64,000 nt of DNA from Gemmatimonadaceae bacterium. GTDB taxonomy: Bacteria > Gemmatimonadota > Gemmatimonadetes > Gemmatimonadales > Gemmatimonadaceae. The stretch spans positions 19,745 through 83,744 of the forward strand of contig JANYHT010000030.1 in assembly GCA_025358925.1 (NCBI GenBank), read 5' to 3'. The first letter of the stretch is position 1. Every line of letters starts with the position of its first letter. This document shows, piece after piece, positions 16,762 through 25,728 of this stretch. The translations under genes and the position numbers were made by a program. The notes under the pieces are model-generated. The model worked only from the letters and a program-made list of their open reading frames with translations, did not search any database and was not told where the DNA came from.

Positions 16762-17516
16762 CGTCACAACGCAAGCGCGCTTCCGACGTCAAGCTCGGCA
16801 CCGTGAGCATTGCGCGTGGATTGTCCAAGCTTGGCGTGTGTTCGCGCGCCGAGGGTGAACGACTGGTGCGTGCGGGACGCGTGACCGTAGGCGGTCACGT
16901 TATCCGTGACATCACATTTCGCGTGCGGCCAGAAACCGACGTGATGGCGATTGATGGCACACGTATCGCCAAAGTCGCGCACGTGTATGTGGCGCTCAAT
17001 AAACCGCGAGGTCTTGTCACCACACGCGATGATCCACAGGGTCGCGCCACTATTTACGATTGCCTGCCGAGTGACGTGCTGCCGTTTGTGGGTCCGGTGG
17101 GTCGACTTGATAAAGCGAGCGAAGGATTACTGTTACTCACCAACGATACGCAGTGGTCGGCGCGCGTCTCCGATCCGCTGTCACACGTCGACAAAACCTA
17201 TCACGTCCAAGTACGTGCGCTCGTCACTGACGACATGATCGTGCAGCTCGCTGCGGGCGTGGTAGAAGTTACCACGGGCGAGCGTCTTGACGTAAAGCGT
17301 GTGTCGTTGCTACGCGTTGGGTCACGCAGCAGCGCCTGGCTGGAAGTTGTGCTTGATGACGGGAAGAACCGGCACATTCGGCGATTGTTGGCGGTGCTCG
17401 GCATTGAGGTGTTGCGGTTGGTGCGTGTTGCGATAGGCCCGCTATTGCTGGGAACGTTAGCGAAGGGTGAATGGCGGATGTTGACAGCCGAGGAAACAAA
17501 ACAGCTGGCGGGTTGA
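16758..17516 (+). CDS. Pseudouridine synthase, RsuA/RluB family
   Basis: 252 residues. An N-terminal S4 RNA-binding domain (ARGLSKLGVCSRAEGERLV, residues 18-36) is followed by VYVALNKPRGLVTTRDD and the catalytic GRLDKASEGLLLLTND with Asp118. KNRHIRRLLAVLGIEVLRL is the C-terminal signature. It converts a uridine to pseudouridine in rRNA, probably 23S (RluB-like) or 16S (RsuA-like); sequence alone does not separate these. The start overlaps the flavin reductase stop by four bases. Confidence 0.93.
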   Translation: MTSQRKRASDVKLGTVSIARGLSKLGVCSRAEGERLVRAGRVTVGGHVIRDITFRVRPETDVMAIDGTRIAKVAHVYVALNKPRGLVTTRDDPQGRATIYDCLPSDVLPFVGPVGRLDKASEGLLLLTNDTQWSARVSDPLSHVDKTYHVQVRALVTDDMIVQLAAGVVEVTTGERLDVKRVSLLRVGSRSSAWLEVVLDDGKNRHIRRLLAVLGIEVLRLVRVAIGPLLLGTLAKGEWRMLTAEETKQLAG

Positions 17517-17603
17517 CAACTACACGGGCGATCGGCGTTACTGCCACACGATGCGGCGCGCGCGTCACTCGAACAGTTGCTACGCTTGGAAACGAGAGGC
17601 ACT

Positions 17604-17780
17604 ATGCAAAACGGACGACGCATCGCCGATCGACTGAGGCGCGCACACAGCGGGCCGATGTGGCACGGGCCTGCAGTGGGAGAGCTGCTCGTTGGCGCGG
17701 TGGGCGCGATGCCTCACGACGTGATTGAACACACCTCCTATCACGGTGGGCAGATCGCGCTACTCAAACGGGCGCTGTGA
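17604..17780 (+). pseudogene. DinB-family remnant with internal deletion
   Basis: 58 residues. The beginning, RRIADRLRRAHSGPMWHGP then GELL, looks like the first 30 residues of a DinB-family protein, and the end, VIEHTSYHGGQIALLKRAL, looks like the last helix with its metal-binding HxxYHxGQ motif. DinB proteins are about 150-170 residues, so about 90 codons are missing from the middle while the frame has stayed open. The three-histidine metal site cannot be complete. It overlaps the next start (TGATG at 17778-17782), so it may still couple translation of the R2lox gene. Confidence 0.6.
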
Positions 17781-19147
17781 TGGAACTGTTCTCTGATGTG
17801 TGGGCGCAGGCGTTGCAAAGCGCGCTCCGAGCAAGCGAGTCGTACCAACATGCGGCGCGTGGTTGGGAAGGTGCCGTAGTCCTCGACTGGAGCGACGCTC
17901 CATCACGCGCGTCGACCAACGACTGTGGTGTGTACCTTGATCTGTGGCACGGCGATTGTCGTGTTGCGCGCGTGGCCACAAGCGCTGACTACGCAAGCTC
18001 GCGCTATGTATTGTCCGCGGACATGGCGTCATGGCTCACGGTGTTGGAAGGAAGAATGGCTCCAACAACGGCAATTTTGCGCGGTAAGATTAAGCTCAAA
18101 CGCGGAAGCTTAGGCGGCCTGATGCCGCACGTAAGCGCAGCGACCGAGCTGGTGCGCGTGGCGCAGACGGTGAGTCGCGACGTGTACGGCGCGACGGAGC
18201 CAAACAAGGATATTGCTGCGCCGAACGTAAACATCCGCGTAACAGAAGCCAAGACACAACGCGCTCCATTACAGAGCACGAGTGCGATCGGTATTCGCTT
18301 CAACCTGTTTCCCATGCGCCTGTGGGAGAAAGCGAAACGGCTTGGCATCTGGAATCCAGCAGATATTGATTTTTCGCAAGATCGCATGGACTGGCAACGT
18401 CTTGCGCCAGACGAGCAGGATATGCTGCTGCGACTCACATCGTTGTTTCAAGCGGGCGAAGAAAGTGTCACGCTCGAGATACTTCCGCTGCTCGATGTGA
18501 TTGCGCGCGAAGGCCGGCTCGAAGAGCAACTGTATCTCACAAGTTTTTTGTGGGAAGAAGCAAAACATGTCGAGGCGTTTCGCCGGTTTTTCGACCACGT
18601 TGCGGAAGTGACCGGTGATCTGACGCACTATCACTCAACAAGCTACCGACAGCTGTTTACCGACGAGCTGCCGGCAGCGATGGGTCGGTTACGCACGGAC
18701 CGTTCACCGATTGCGCAGGCGCGCGCGTCCGTGACGTACAACATGATTGTCGAAGGAGTGCTAGCTGAAACGGGCTATCACGTTTACCATCGTGTGTTGG
18801 TCGAGCGCGGCATTATGCCGGGAATGCAGCGCGTCGCGGCGCTGCTCAAAGCCGATGAGTCACGACATCTCGCCTACGGCATTTTCTTGCTGTCGCGTCT
18901 TGTCGTGGAGCATGGCGATCCCGTGTGGCAGGCCATTTCGTCGCGTATGGACGAGCTTTTGCCGGGCGCCATACAAATTATCAACGAAGCGTTCGCTGCA
19001 TATCCTGTTGATCACCGTCCGTTCAACCTCGAACCCGAAGTGTTTGTGCAATTTGCGATGACGCAATTTCAACGTCGATTCGATCGTATTGAGCGCGCTC
19101 GTCGCCAATCGATCCATGATGTGCATGCCCTTGAGGCGATGGAGTAA
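17780..19147 (+). CDS. SCP2 lipid-binding domain fused to R2-like ligand-binding oxidase (R2lox)
   Basis: 455 residues from ATG 17780 (a GTG at 17777 is also possible). Residues 1-130 form an SCP2-like domain: FSDVWAQALQSALRASESYQ, VYLDLWHGDCRVAR, and ADMASWLTVLEGRMAP. From about residue 158 it is an R2lox. Known R2lox ligands (Glu69, Glu102, His105, Glu167, Glu202, His205, numbering of the Geobacillus enzyme) fall at Glu227, Glu260, His263, Glu325, Glu360, His363, and the Tyr162-Val72 ether cross-link pair falls at Tyr320 and Val230, all with a constant offset of 158. It should assemble a Mn/Fe centre and bind a long-chain lipid. The fused SCP2 domain suggests it carries or presents a hydrophobic substrate. 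The reaction is unknown in the whole family. Confidence 0.9.
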   Translation: MELFSDVWAQALQSALRASESYQHAARGWEGAVVLDWSDAPSRASTNDCGVYLDLWHGDCRVARVATSADYASSRYVLSADMASWLTVLEGRMAPTTAILRGKIKLKRGSLGGLMPHVSAATELVRVAQTVSRDVYGATEPNKDIAAPNVNIRVTEAKTQRAPLQSTSAIGIRFNLFPMRLWEKAKRLGIWNPADIDFSQDRMDWQRLAPDEQDMLLRLTSLFQAGEESVTLEILPLLDVIAREGRLEEQLYLTSFLWEEAKHVEAFRRFFDHVAEVTGDLTHYHSTSYRQLFTDELPAAMGRLRTDRSPIAQARASVTYNMIVEGVLAETGYHVYHRVLVERGIMPGMQRVAALLKADESRHLAYGIFLLSRLVVEHGDPVWQAISSRMDELLPGAIQIINEAFAAYPVDHRPFNLEPEVFVQFAMTQFQRRFDRIERARRQSIHDVHALEAME

Positions 19148-19150
19148 CCC

Positions 19151-19687
19151 GTGCACGAATATCGGTTCCAAGCGACGCCAGAAACAGTCGATGCTCTCCG
19201 TCGCCTTCGCCGCGCGTGGGCGGCATTGTTTATCTCTGAACGCGCCATCGACATACGACTTGTCGACGGCACGGCGGTTCGTATTGAGGTAGAAGCCGCA
19301 GACATCGAAGATAAATTCGAAGCGTTTCGTATTAACGCGTGCGTGCAAGCAGGCGCCGATGTCGGCATGGAAGACGTGGTTGCGTTCGCGAAGGGCGGCA
19401 ACGACATCGTCCTGTTTAGTGGCGTCACGTGGAGCGAGCCAGGTGCCGAAGTTGTCGGTATTGAATTGCAACCTGGCGCCGTGATGCACTTCAGCGGCCA
19501 TCCGGGACAACTCTCGGAGACGGCAGAAGTGGTGTGTATTACCACCGACGCATTCGTGGTTGCGTCGTCGATCGGTGCTGGCCTGTTGGTGCGCACTGGC
19601 CTCAAGCCCAACACGCTCCAAGTTGTGCGTGATCGTGAGACGATCACTGCGTTTCTGTTTGAGCGCGGATACCAGAGCGACGCGTGA
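19151..19687 (+). CDS. Protein of unknown function
   Basis: 178 residues from GTG 19151, three bases after the R2lox stop. No signal peptide or membrane segment. The sequence is mixed alpha/beta, with ELQPGAVMHFSGHPGQLSE in the middle and VRTGLKPNTLQVVRD near the end. I do not recognise a family. The stop overlaps the next start (GTGA, 19684-19687). Position inside the R2lox run makes it a candidate partner or ligand-handling protein; nothing in the sequence proves this. Confidence 0.7.
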   Translation: MHEYRFQATPETVDALRRLRRAWAALFISERAIDIRLVDGTAVRIEVEAADIEDKFEAFRINACVQAGADVGMEDVVAFAKGGNDIVLFSGVTWSEPGAEVVGIELQPGAVMHFSGHPGQLSETAEVVCITTDAFVVASSIGAGLLVRTGLKPNTLQVVRDRETITAFLFERGYQSDA

Positions 19688-20274
19688 ACAGTGCGCTGTG
19701 GCTGTCGCTGGACAAACACGATTGGCACGCCGCATTGGCGTCGTATTCCATCGTGATCGCACGCCAAGGTGTAGCACGATTGCCCACGCTCGACGCGTGG
19801 TACACTGACCAGCTTCCGCGCGCCATCGCATCACGAACGGTCCCGCACATCACGCACGACGAACTCGTGCAGCTTACCGAATGGAAAATGGCGCGTGGGG
19901 TTTGGCGCGCGCCAAACTTGGTATTGGTGAGAAGCAATGCGCCGGATGTTGTTGAGGACGTCACCACATTGGCGTTCGCCAGAATCCCGCACCCAACGGC
20001 GCCTGTAGCGAAGATCGCGGAGTTAAAAGGCGTCGGCCCTGCAACCGCCTCCGCCGCCGTGGCCGCATTTGCACCGCAATACTATCCATTTTTCGACGAA
20101 ATCGTCGCCGCACAGGTTACCGGACTTGACGCGGTCGCATGGACGCTCGGCTTCTATGGTCGCTACGCGACGCGGCTGCGCGAGCGTGCGATTTCGCTGG
20201 GCACAGACTGGACGCCGACGATGGTGGAACGCGCACTATGGTCGTACGCGGGCGGTAAGGGTGGCCGCACGTGA
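19684..20274 (+). CDS. Helix-hairpin-helix DNA-glycosylase-like protein
   Basis: 196 residues from GTG 19684, overlapping the previous gene by four bases. LVQLTEWKMARGVWRAPNL and IAELKGVGPATASAAVAA (helix-hairpin-helix) then YYPFFDEIVAA match an uncharacterised family with HhH-GPD-like folds that also occurs in eukaryotes. A catalytic lysine of the Endo III type is absent; the acidic FFDE after the hairpin could be the active-site Asp. It likely binds DNA, but glycosylase activity is unproven. It ends 3 bases from the convergent ChaN-like gene. Confidence 0.7.
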   Translation: MNSALWLSLDKHDWHAALASYSIVIARQGVARLPTLDAWYTDQLPRAIASRTVPHITHDELVQLTEWKMARGVWRAPNLVLVRSNAPDVVEDVTTLAFARIPHPTAPVAKIAELKGVGPATASAAVAAFAPQYYPFFDEIVAAQVTGLDAVAWTLGFYGRYATRLRERAISLGTDWTPTMVERALWSYAGGKGGRT

Positions 20275-20277
20275 TGA

Positions 20278-21243
20278 CTACTTCGGCGCGCGCGTAAACA
20301 ATACAAAGTCGGCGCGTTTTGCGTACTCCGCGCCATTGGCTTTGGAGAGGTCCGCGAGCGGAACGGCTGTCAGTATTAAAACATTTGCTGACGTCGCGCG
20401 TCGACGTGCGCGTTCGGCGGTGCCGAGTCCAAAGTCACTGTGAAATGCGCCGTCGACGTGAAAGACAATTGCGCCGGAGCCAGCGCGAGCAAGCGCATTC
20501 GCCACGGATTCGCCCATCGTTTCGTCTTTCACACACTGCGCCTCGTAAAAACGATCCGTCATGGCAGCAGCGGCAGCTAATTCTGCCGCGGACGGCTGCG
20601 CACCGGACGCGCCGTGGCCAGGTGTATCACCCATCAACGCTGCGAAGTGTTTGTAGTACGCATCTTTCGGACAAATATTCTGGGTGGCACTGTAGCTGCG
20701 CTCTGTTGCACTCATTGTGTCTAACGCCACGAGTCCTTTTCGACTCACGGCACTCGCGATGCGACGAGGCACGTTGGCCGCAATCACGGGCCAGCCGCGA
20801 ATTCGCGACAGTTCCACGAGCGGTCGATAGTCGGTGTTGTAGCGGTCCCATGGACGCGAGCCAGCCATAAAATCCTTTTCGCTCACCGAGCCATCGAGAT
20901 ACTGGTTCAGCAAAAACTGCACATCACGCTCGAACATTTCAACGGAAAGCACAACGCGTTCGCGCCGTTCCCCGAGTGATGCAAGCACGGCAAGTTCGGC
21001 CGCGTGTGTAGCGGGATCGTCGTGCTGCTCGCCGAAAAACACGATGTCGACGCGCGACGCGGCAGCAGCAAGTCGCGAGAACGGTACGAAGCGCGCCGCT
21101 TTCGTGTCGTAGATGCGGAGTGCAGAGGTGCCGTTGTCGGGCGATGTGGCATTCTTGCCGGGTCGCGAGACGCTGGCGCATGCAGTAAATGCGAACGGCG
21201 CAACGCAGAGCAGCAACGCGCGGACGGGCTTTCGGAGGGACAT
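20278..21243 (-). CDS. ChaN-family lipoprotein
   Basis: 321 residues from ATG 21243; the longer upstream frame is not used because this start gives a lipoprotein signal (LLLCVAPFAFTACAS). VDIVFFGEQHDDPATHAAEL and the following LSVEMFERDVQ are the ChaN/DUF399 signature. The Campylobacter ChaN binds haem in the outer membrane. Here SRPWDRYNTDYRPLVELSR and VIAANVPRRIAS are also typical. It is predicted to be anchored in the outer or inner membrane. No iron transport genes are adjacent. Confidence 0.88.
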   Translation of the reverse strand: MSLRKPVRALLLCVAPFAFTACASVSRPGKNATSPDNGTSALRIYDTKAARFVPFSRLAAAASRVDIVFFGEQHDDPATHAAELAVLASLGERRERVVLSVEMFERDVQFLLNQYLDGSVSEKDFMAGSRPWDRYNTDYRPLVELSRIRGWPVIAANVPRRIASAVSRKGLVALDTMSATERSYSATQNICPKDAYYKHFAALMGDTPGHGASGAQPSAAELAAAAAMTDRFYEAQCVKDETMGESVANALARAGSGAIVFHVDGAFHSDFGLGTAERARRRATSANVLILTAVPLADLSKANGAEYAKRADFVLFTRAPK

Positions 21244-21373
21244 GCCTGTTTTTCGGGAGAGGCGGACTATCGTGTGTGGTAGCAGCGGGGTCCTCTTGAT
21301 CCTCACGCTACGTGAGGTATTAGTCTAGAGATATTCACAGGCACGTACCAAATTACGGGGAGACCAACGCCAA

Positions 21374-22123
21374 GTGCACTCCGAACACGAAATCGCAGCG
21401 CATATCCTCGACCTGCAAGACCTCGACAAGAATAAGCGCCTCCACGCGGTCATGGCGCTCGGCCAGACAGCCAACGTCGCGGCACTGCCAGCGCTACTCG
21501 CGCGCCTTGGCGCTGAGCCTGATTTTTTTGTGCGCGATAATGTGTCATGGGCGCTACTGCGAATGGGTGACGCAGCGGTCCTTCCGTTAATTGCGATGCT
21601 CGACGATACAGACCACGTGGTGCGATACCACGCGGCACATTCGTTAAGCAAACTCGCTGATGCGCGTGCGGTCGAAGCGTTGATTGCCACACTCGACGAT
21701 ACCGATGTACACGTCGTACAGAAGGCGATCTATGCGCTCGGCAGCATTCGCGACGCGCGCGCGCTCTCGGCGCTCACATCGCGAATTGGGATTGGATCGC
21801 GCGAGTTGCAGAATGCGTTGCATGATGCGCTCGTGACGTTTGGGGCGACAGCAGTACCGCACTTGTTAGTCATGTCGGAACATGCTGACGTTGCCGTACG
21901 GGTTGCAGTCACGGAAATACTGGGAGCCATTGGTGGGAGCGCCGTGTCGTCGGCGTTCGTTGCGGCGATGACGGATGACGCTTGGGAAGTGCGATTCGCC
22001 GCGGTGAATGCGATGCGTGGTATGCACGATCCGATTGTTGCACATGCGCTTGGCATTGCTGCACAAGACGAGCATTTGCACGTGCGGCTGCTCGCCAAGC
22101 GCGTGTTGCAAGAGCGCCACTGA
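21374..22123 (+). CDS. HEAT-repeat protein
   Basis: 249 residues from GTG 21374, built almost entirely of about seven HEAT/PBS-lyase-type repeats of roughly 31 residues (VRDNVSWALLRMGDAAVLPL, VRYHAAHSLSKLADARAVEA, VVQKAIYALGSIRDARALSA). Such scaffolds bind other proteins. It lacks cysteine-based lyase features. The next gene begins 4 bases after its stop, so a three-gene operon with the unknown protein at 22128 and the MerR regulator is likely. Confidence 0.85.
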   Translation: MHSEHEIAAHILDLQDLDKNKRLHAVMALGQTANVAALPALLARLGAEPDFFVRDNVSWALLRMGDAAVLPLIAMLDDTDHVVRYHAAHSLSKLADARAVEALIATLDDTDVHVVQKAIYALGSIRDARALSALTSRIGIGSRELQNALHDALVTFGATAVPHLLVMSEHADVAVRVAVTEILGAIGGSAVSSAFVAAMTDDAWEVRFAAVNAMRGMHDPIVAHALGIAAQDEHLHVRLLAKRVLQERH

Positions 22124-22127
22124 TTTC

Positions 22128-22919
22128 GTGATATCAAACGTCGTGGTTGCGCCCACTCTTCACACGATCTCTGGGATGTACGCGCTGAGTCGTGACGGTG
22201 GCCTTAAATCCGAGCGCTTCACCGCCTACGTTGCACGCGTCGAACACGAGTGGGGGTTGGTCGCGTACAATCCGATGGCGGGCGACGCGGCGCGTGAAAC
22301 GGTCACGCAGTTACTCTCGCTTGATGCCGAGAATGTTGCGTGTAACATTGCCGAACACACCGCCATGCTTTGCGAGTACGAGCAGCAAATCACGATGGCG
22401 TTCGTTGTTCGATCCAAAGGGATGTGGACGGATCGTATAGCGACGGAGGTCGATGATCGCTTCTCGACGAGACGGTCGCGACGAGACCACGGCTTGGTGA
22501 GTATGTGGTCGCGCGAGTCGTGCAATCTCGATGACGTGACGCGTGAAGTTGTGGCAGAGGTGGTGCGTGTAATGTGGGCGTCAATTCACGGCGCGAGCGA
22601 TCGCATGGAGGCGCTGTTTGCTCGCGAAGGATTGGCGTACGCGATCGCAGCGTGCGTTTGCAATGCCGAGCCGTATGGTGGCTCGCCAAGTATGGAAGAG
22701 CGCGCGTTAGTGTCGGACGCGTTAGAAATGCTGCGTGGTACGCGCCTGCAGCGCGACATCGTCGGCATCTTGTACGGAGACGATGTCGCCACTACGATGG
22801 GATTTTACACTCTCGGTATCGGTGATCGCGCAGGCTATCGCGTTGCGATTGCACAAGCCGCTGATCGCGTGCGATTGGTTGGTGCGGCACACGCGCTGCG
22901 CAATGGCGCGCCAACGTGA
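22128..22919 (+). CDS. Protein of unknown function
   Basis: 263 residues from GTG 22128; upstream codons of the same frame lie inside the HEAT gene in the wrong frame. The protein is soluble with no signal peptide. Visible stretches are THTISGMYALSR-like start (LHTISGMYALSRDGGL), WGLVAYNPMAGDAARETV and ILYGDDVATTMGFYTLG. I recognise no family. It overlaps the MerR gene start by four bases (GTGA). HEAT proteins often pair with one specific partner, so this may be the partner of its upstream neighbour. Confidence 0.65.
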   Translation: MISNVVVAPTLHTISGMYALSRDGGLKSERFTAYVARVEHEWGLVAYNPMAGDAARETVTQLLSLDAENVACNIAEHTAMLCEYEQQITMAFVVRSKGMWTDRIATEVDDRFSTRRSRRDHGLVSMWSRESCNLDDVTREVVAEVVRVMWASIHGASDRMEALFAREGLAYAIAACVCNAEPYGGSPSMEERALVSDALEMLRGTRLQRDIVGILYGDDVATTMGFYTLGIGDRAGYRVAIAQAADRVRLVGAAHALRNGAPT

Positions 22920-23665
22920 CATCCTCAATGAAAGTTGGTGCGTTGGCGCGTCGTACGGGACTCTCGGTGCGCACGTTACATCACTATGATGACATTGGCT
23001 TGCTCGTACCGTCGTCGCGCACGTCGTCTGGACACCGGCTCTATGCGCATGCCGACATCGCGCGATTGCAGCAAATACAGGCGCTGCGCATTACGGGAAT
23101 TCCATTAGACGAGATCCGGTGCATGCTCGAGGGCGAACAGTTGTCGCCTCAGCAGGTCATTCAAATGCATTTGGATCGGCTGTACGAGCAGATTGCGGTG
23201 CACACGCGATTGGTCGATCAGCTGCAACGGTTAGCGCGCCAGGGTGACACAATGATGGAATTAACGACAGAAGCATTATGTCAGCTTATCGACGACATGA
23301 CGAAACTGGACAGCTATTTCACGTTAGAGCAACTCGCGACGATGAAGGTCTTTGCGGCGGAGACAAGTCAACCGCGCATGCGACAAATCGGAAATGAATG
23401 GGCAGATATCGTTCCCGCCGTGCGCCATCACATGCAGCACGGCATTGCGCCAACGGATACCGCAGTGCAGGCACTCGGTCTCCGTTGGCGCGCTCTGGTA
23501 AACGAGTTTACCGGTAGCGACAAAAAAATTGCCGCAAACCTTCGCACGATGCATCTCTTCGAGGCACCGATGCTTGCCACGAAAATGCAGCATGTGCCAG
23601 AGCCGGAAATGTTCACGTATATGGCAAACGTCTTTGCGACACTTCCCGGCGGCGGGCCAGGCTAA
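22916..23665 (+). CDS. MerR-family regulator with TipAS-type ligand domain
   Basis: 249 residues from GTG 22916 (ATG 22928 also possible). The N-terminal MerR helix-turn-helix is clear: MKVGALARRTGLSVRTLHHY then DDIGLL and HRLYAHADIARLQQIQALR. A coiled coil follows, then from about residue 125 a TipAS-like antibiotic-recognition domain (TLEQLATMKVF, WADIVPAVRHHM). Such proteins activate multidrug-resistance genes after binding a peptide antibiotic or other ligand. It is last in the operon with two non-regulatory genes, so it may control its own operon. Confidence 0.88.
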   Translation: MTSSMKVGALARRTGLSVRTLHHYDDIGLLVPSSRTSSGHRLYAHADIARLQQIQALRITGIPLDEIRCMLEGEQLSPQQVIQMHLDRLYEQIAVHTRLVDQLQRLARQGDTMMELTTEALCQLIDDMTKLDSYFTLEQLATMKVFAAETSQPRMRQIGNEWADIVPAVRHHMQHGIAPTDTAVQALGLRWRALVNEFTGSDKKIAANLRTMHLFEAPMLATKMQHVPEPEMFTYMANVFATLPGGGPG

Positions 23666-23686
23666 GCCATTGGCCTCCGCGCTTCG

Positions 23687-25669
23687 TTACGGCACTATTG
23701 CCGCAGGCTTCTTCACTATTGTCACCGTAATCGTGGACGGATACTGCGCCGAATGGTGCACCACATTGTGCGCGATGACGGCCTTCGTTTCATCGTAGTT
23801 GTTGCCGCCCGTATTCAGGTTGCGATCAAAGCGCGGAAAATTGCTGCTCGTGACTTCGATACGCAGACGATGCCCCGGTGCGAAATAATTGCTGGTATTC
23901 AAGGGCTGCAACGTCACCTTATACACCTTACCGTTCTCCATCATCACTGGTGCTTTATCGTATCCCTCACGATAGCGCATGCGCTGAATCGATTCGTCGA
24001 GATTATATGCGCGACCGTCAGGATACACATCGATAATCTTGACGGTGAAGTCGGTGTCTTTCGCATCGGACGATACGTACAAGGTAGGCGAAATCGGTCC
24101 ACTCAACTCCGTCCCTTCTTTAAACGGCTCGGTCGTGTACACGAGAATGTCCGGACGCGCTTCCATCTTGCTCTGGTCCAGTGAACCCGGGACAACCGCA
24201 TTGCCCTGACAACACACATTGCCACCATACGAGGTGACCGGTTTCATCGGATCATACGTGAACAGATCGGGTTTGTCAGTTTTCTGTGCGGTCATTGATA
24301 GGGTACCGTCTCCATTCAACGTGTTGGCGTTGCCGTTGCTGCCGAGGTGGAAGGTCATTGGCGCGGCATCTTTCGGCGGCCACGTATCCGACGTACGCCA
24401 CTGGTTCATCCCCATCAGGAAGTAGCGCACCTTGGGCATGGTATCCATCGCGTGATCGCCATTTCCCTTGAGAAACTGGTCGAAGAAAGAATACGTGATG
24501 TCGAGATAGCCAAGTCGCGCATCACCCATGTCGCGCTCTCCAACCACGGTGTGTTCGCTCGCGCGGGTGTATGCGCAATGACCGACCGGCGCGATAATCG
24601 CCCACTGCTGATTTGCGGCCGCACCTTTCGCCGTCTTTCGCACATGATTGTACATCGCGAGGTTCGGTCCAACCGACACGTCATACCACGACATGAACCA
24701 CAAGCCGGGAATATTGATTGGCATATCGTCATGCCACAGCCCACCGCGACGCCACGCCGGATCGTTCGGCGCGCGCTTGATCATTGCACCACCACTGGCC
24801 ACGGGCATCGAATCGGCAAAGATGCCATGCGGTCCATCAACAGCCTTGATCAGATCCTGCTCTGGGAGATGCCAGAACGCCGTCGCCCAATCGACCGGTG
24901 GCAGATGCTGCGCCAGATCGAAAGACTTGGACACGCGAATGAGATCGGCCTGCGTTGCATTGGCCGGAAACATCGGACGCACTTGATTCTGCTCGCCCAT
25001 CAGCCAGTCGATGAAGAGCATCTGCACCGCACCACCACGATACCAATTTCCCATTTCGTTGTATGGACCAACTTTTCCAACACCGGCGCCGAAGCCCTGC
25101 ACATTCATCGCGGCAAAAGCGGGATTGCCGAGTGATGCTACTGCGGGTTGCCATTCTGCGGTCGAGGAGCAGCCGGTCGTACCGACTTTGCCATTCGACC
25201 ACGACTGTGCGCTGAGATATTTCAGTTCATCATCACCATCAGAGAGCGGCGCGCCAAGAATGTCGTAGTTGCCTTCGGCGAAGAAATGACCGCGCTCCTG
25301 CATATCGATATACGCATACCCGCGCTTGACCGCCGTCAGCGCCGAGGTCATGTCACGCGGAACTCCATTCGCGACATCCCAATAGTTGAAGTTGTACGGA
25401 GTACGGACCCAAATCGCGGGATATTTGGACGACGCGCCTTTCGGATAGTAGACGTCTGCCGGAATGCGAATACCATCGCGCATCGGGATCATCACTTTGC
25501 GATTGACGACGGCGAGCGATTGCAGCTCATTCTCGATCGCCCACCGCTTCGCTTTTATACTGTCCGGGAGGGTGCCGCCCGGTTGGGCAACGGAAGCGCG
25601 CGCGCCGACGAACAACGCAAGGGCGAGCAATGGCGCGCTACAACGTGTGCGGAGCTTCGGCGTTCGCAT
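23687..25669 (-). CDS. Exported CocE/NonD family serine hydrolase (X-Pro dipeptidase-like)
   Basis: 660 residues from ATG 25669, which gives a signal peptide ([21 protein letters not shown]). The alpha/beta-hydrolase core shows [20 protein letters not shown] and the nucleophile region [12 protein letters not shown]; the galactose-binding-like C-terminal domain shows [19 protein letters not shown] and [11 protein letters not shown]. CocE/NonD enzymes cleave esters or amides such as X-Pro or acyl substrates. Exported to the periplasm. It ends 21 bases from the convergent MerR gene and is followed upstream by an unrelated exporter-like gene. Confidence 0.9.
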   Translation of the reverse strand: MRTPKLRTRCSAPLLALALFVGARASVAQPGGTLPDSIKAKRWAIENELQSLAVVNRKVMIPMRDGIRIPADVYYPKGASSKYPAIWVRTPYNFNYWDVANGVPRDMTSALTAVKRGYAYIDMQERGHFFAEGNYDILGAPLSDGDDELKYLSAQSWSNGKVGTTGCSSTAEWQPAVASLGNPAFAAMNVQGFGAGVGKVGPYNEMGNWYRGGAVQMLFIDWLMGEQNQVRPMFPANATQADLIRVSKSFDLAQHLPPVDWATAFWHLPEQDLIKAVDGPHGIFADSMPVASGGAMIKRAPNDPAWRRGGLWHDDMPINIPGLWFMSWYDVSVGPNLAMYNHVRKTAKGAAANQQWAIIAPVGHCAYTRASEHTVVGERDMGDARLGYLDITYSFFDQFLKGNGDHAMDTMPKVRYFLMGMNQWRTSDTWPPKDAAPMTFHLGSNGNANTLNGDGTLSMTAQKTDKPDLFTYDPMKPVTSYGGNVCCQGNAVVPGSLDQSKMEARPDILVYTTEPFKEGTELSGPISPTLYVSSDAKDTDFTVKIIDVYPDGRAYNLDESIQRMRYREGYDKAPVMMENGKVYKVTLQPLNTSNYFAPGHRLRIEVTSSNFPRFDRNLNTGGNNYDETKAVIAHNVVHHSAQYPSTITVTIVKKPAAIVP

Positions 25670-25728
25670 GTGAATTCTCGATGTCAGTGTTGAATGTGAA
25701 CCACTCGGGCGCTGGACCGCTCGCTTGG

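Noticed and set aside
24347..25135. 262-residue plus-strand frame inside the CocE gene
   Set aside because: It has the His/Arg-rich composition of an antisense shadow, and the minus strand holds a clear enzyme.
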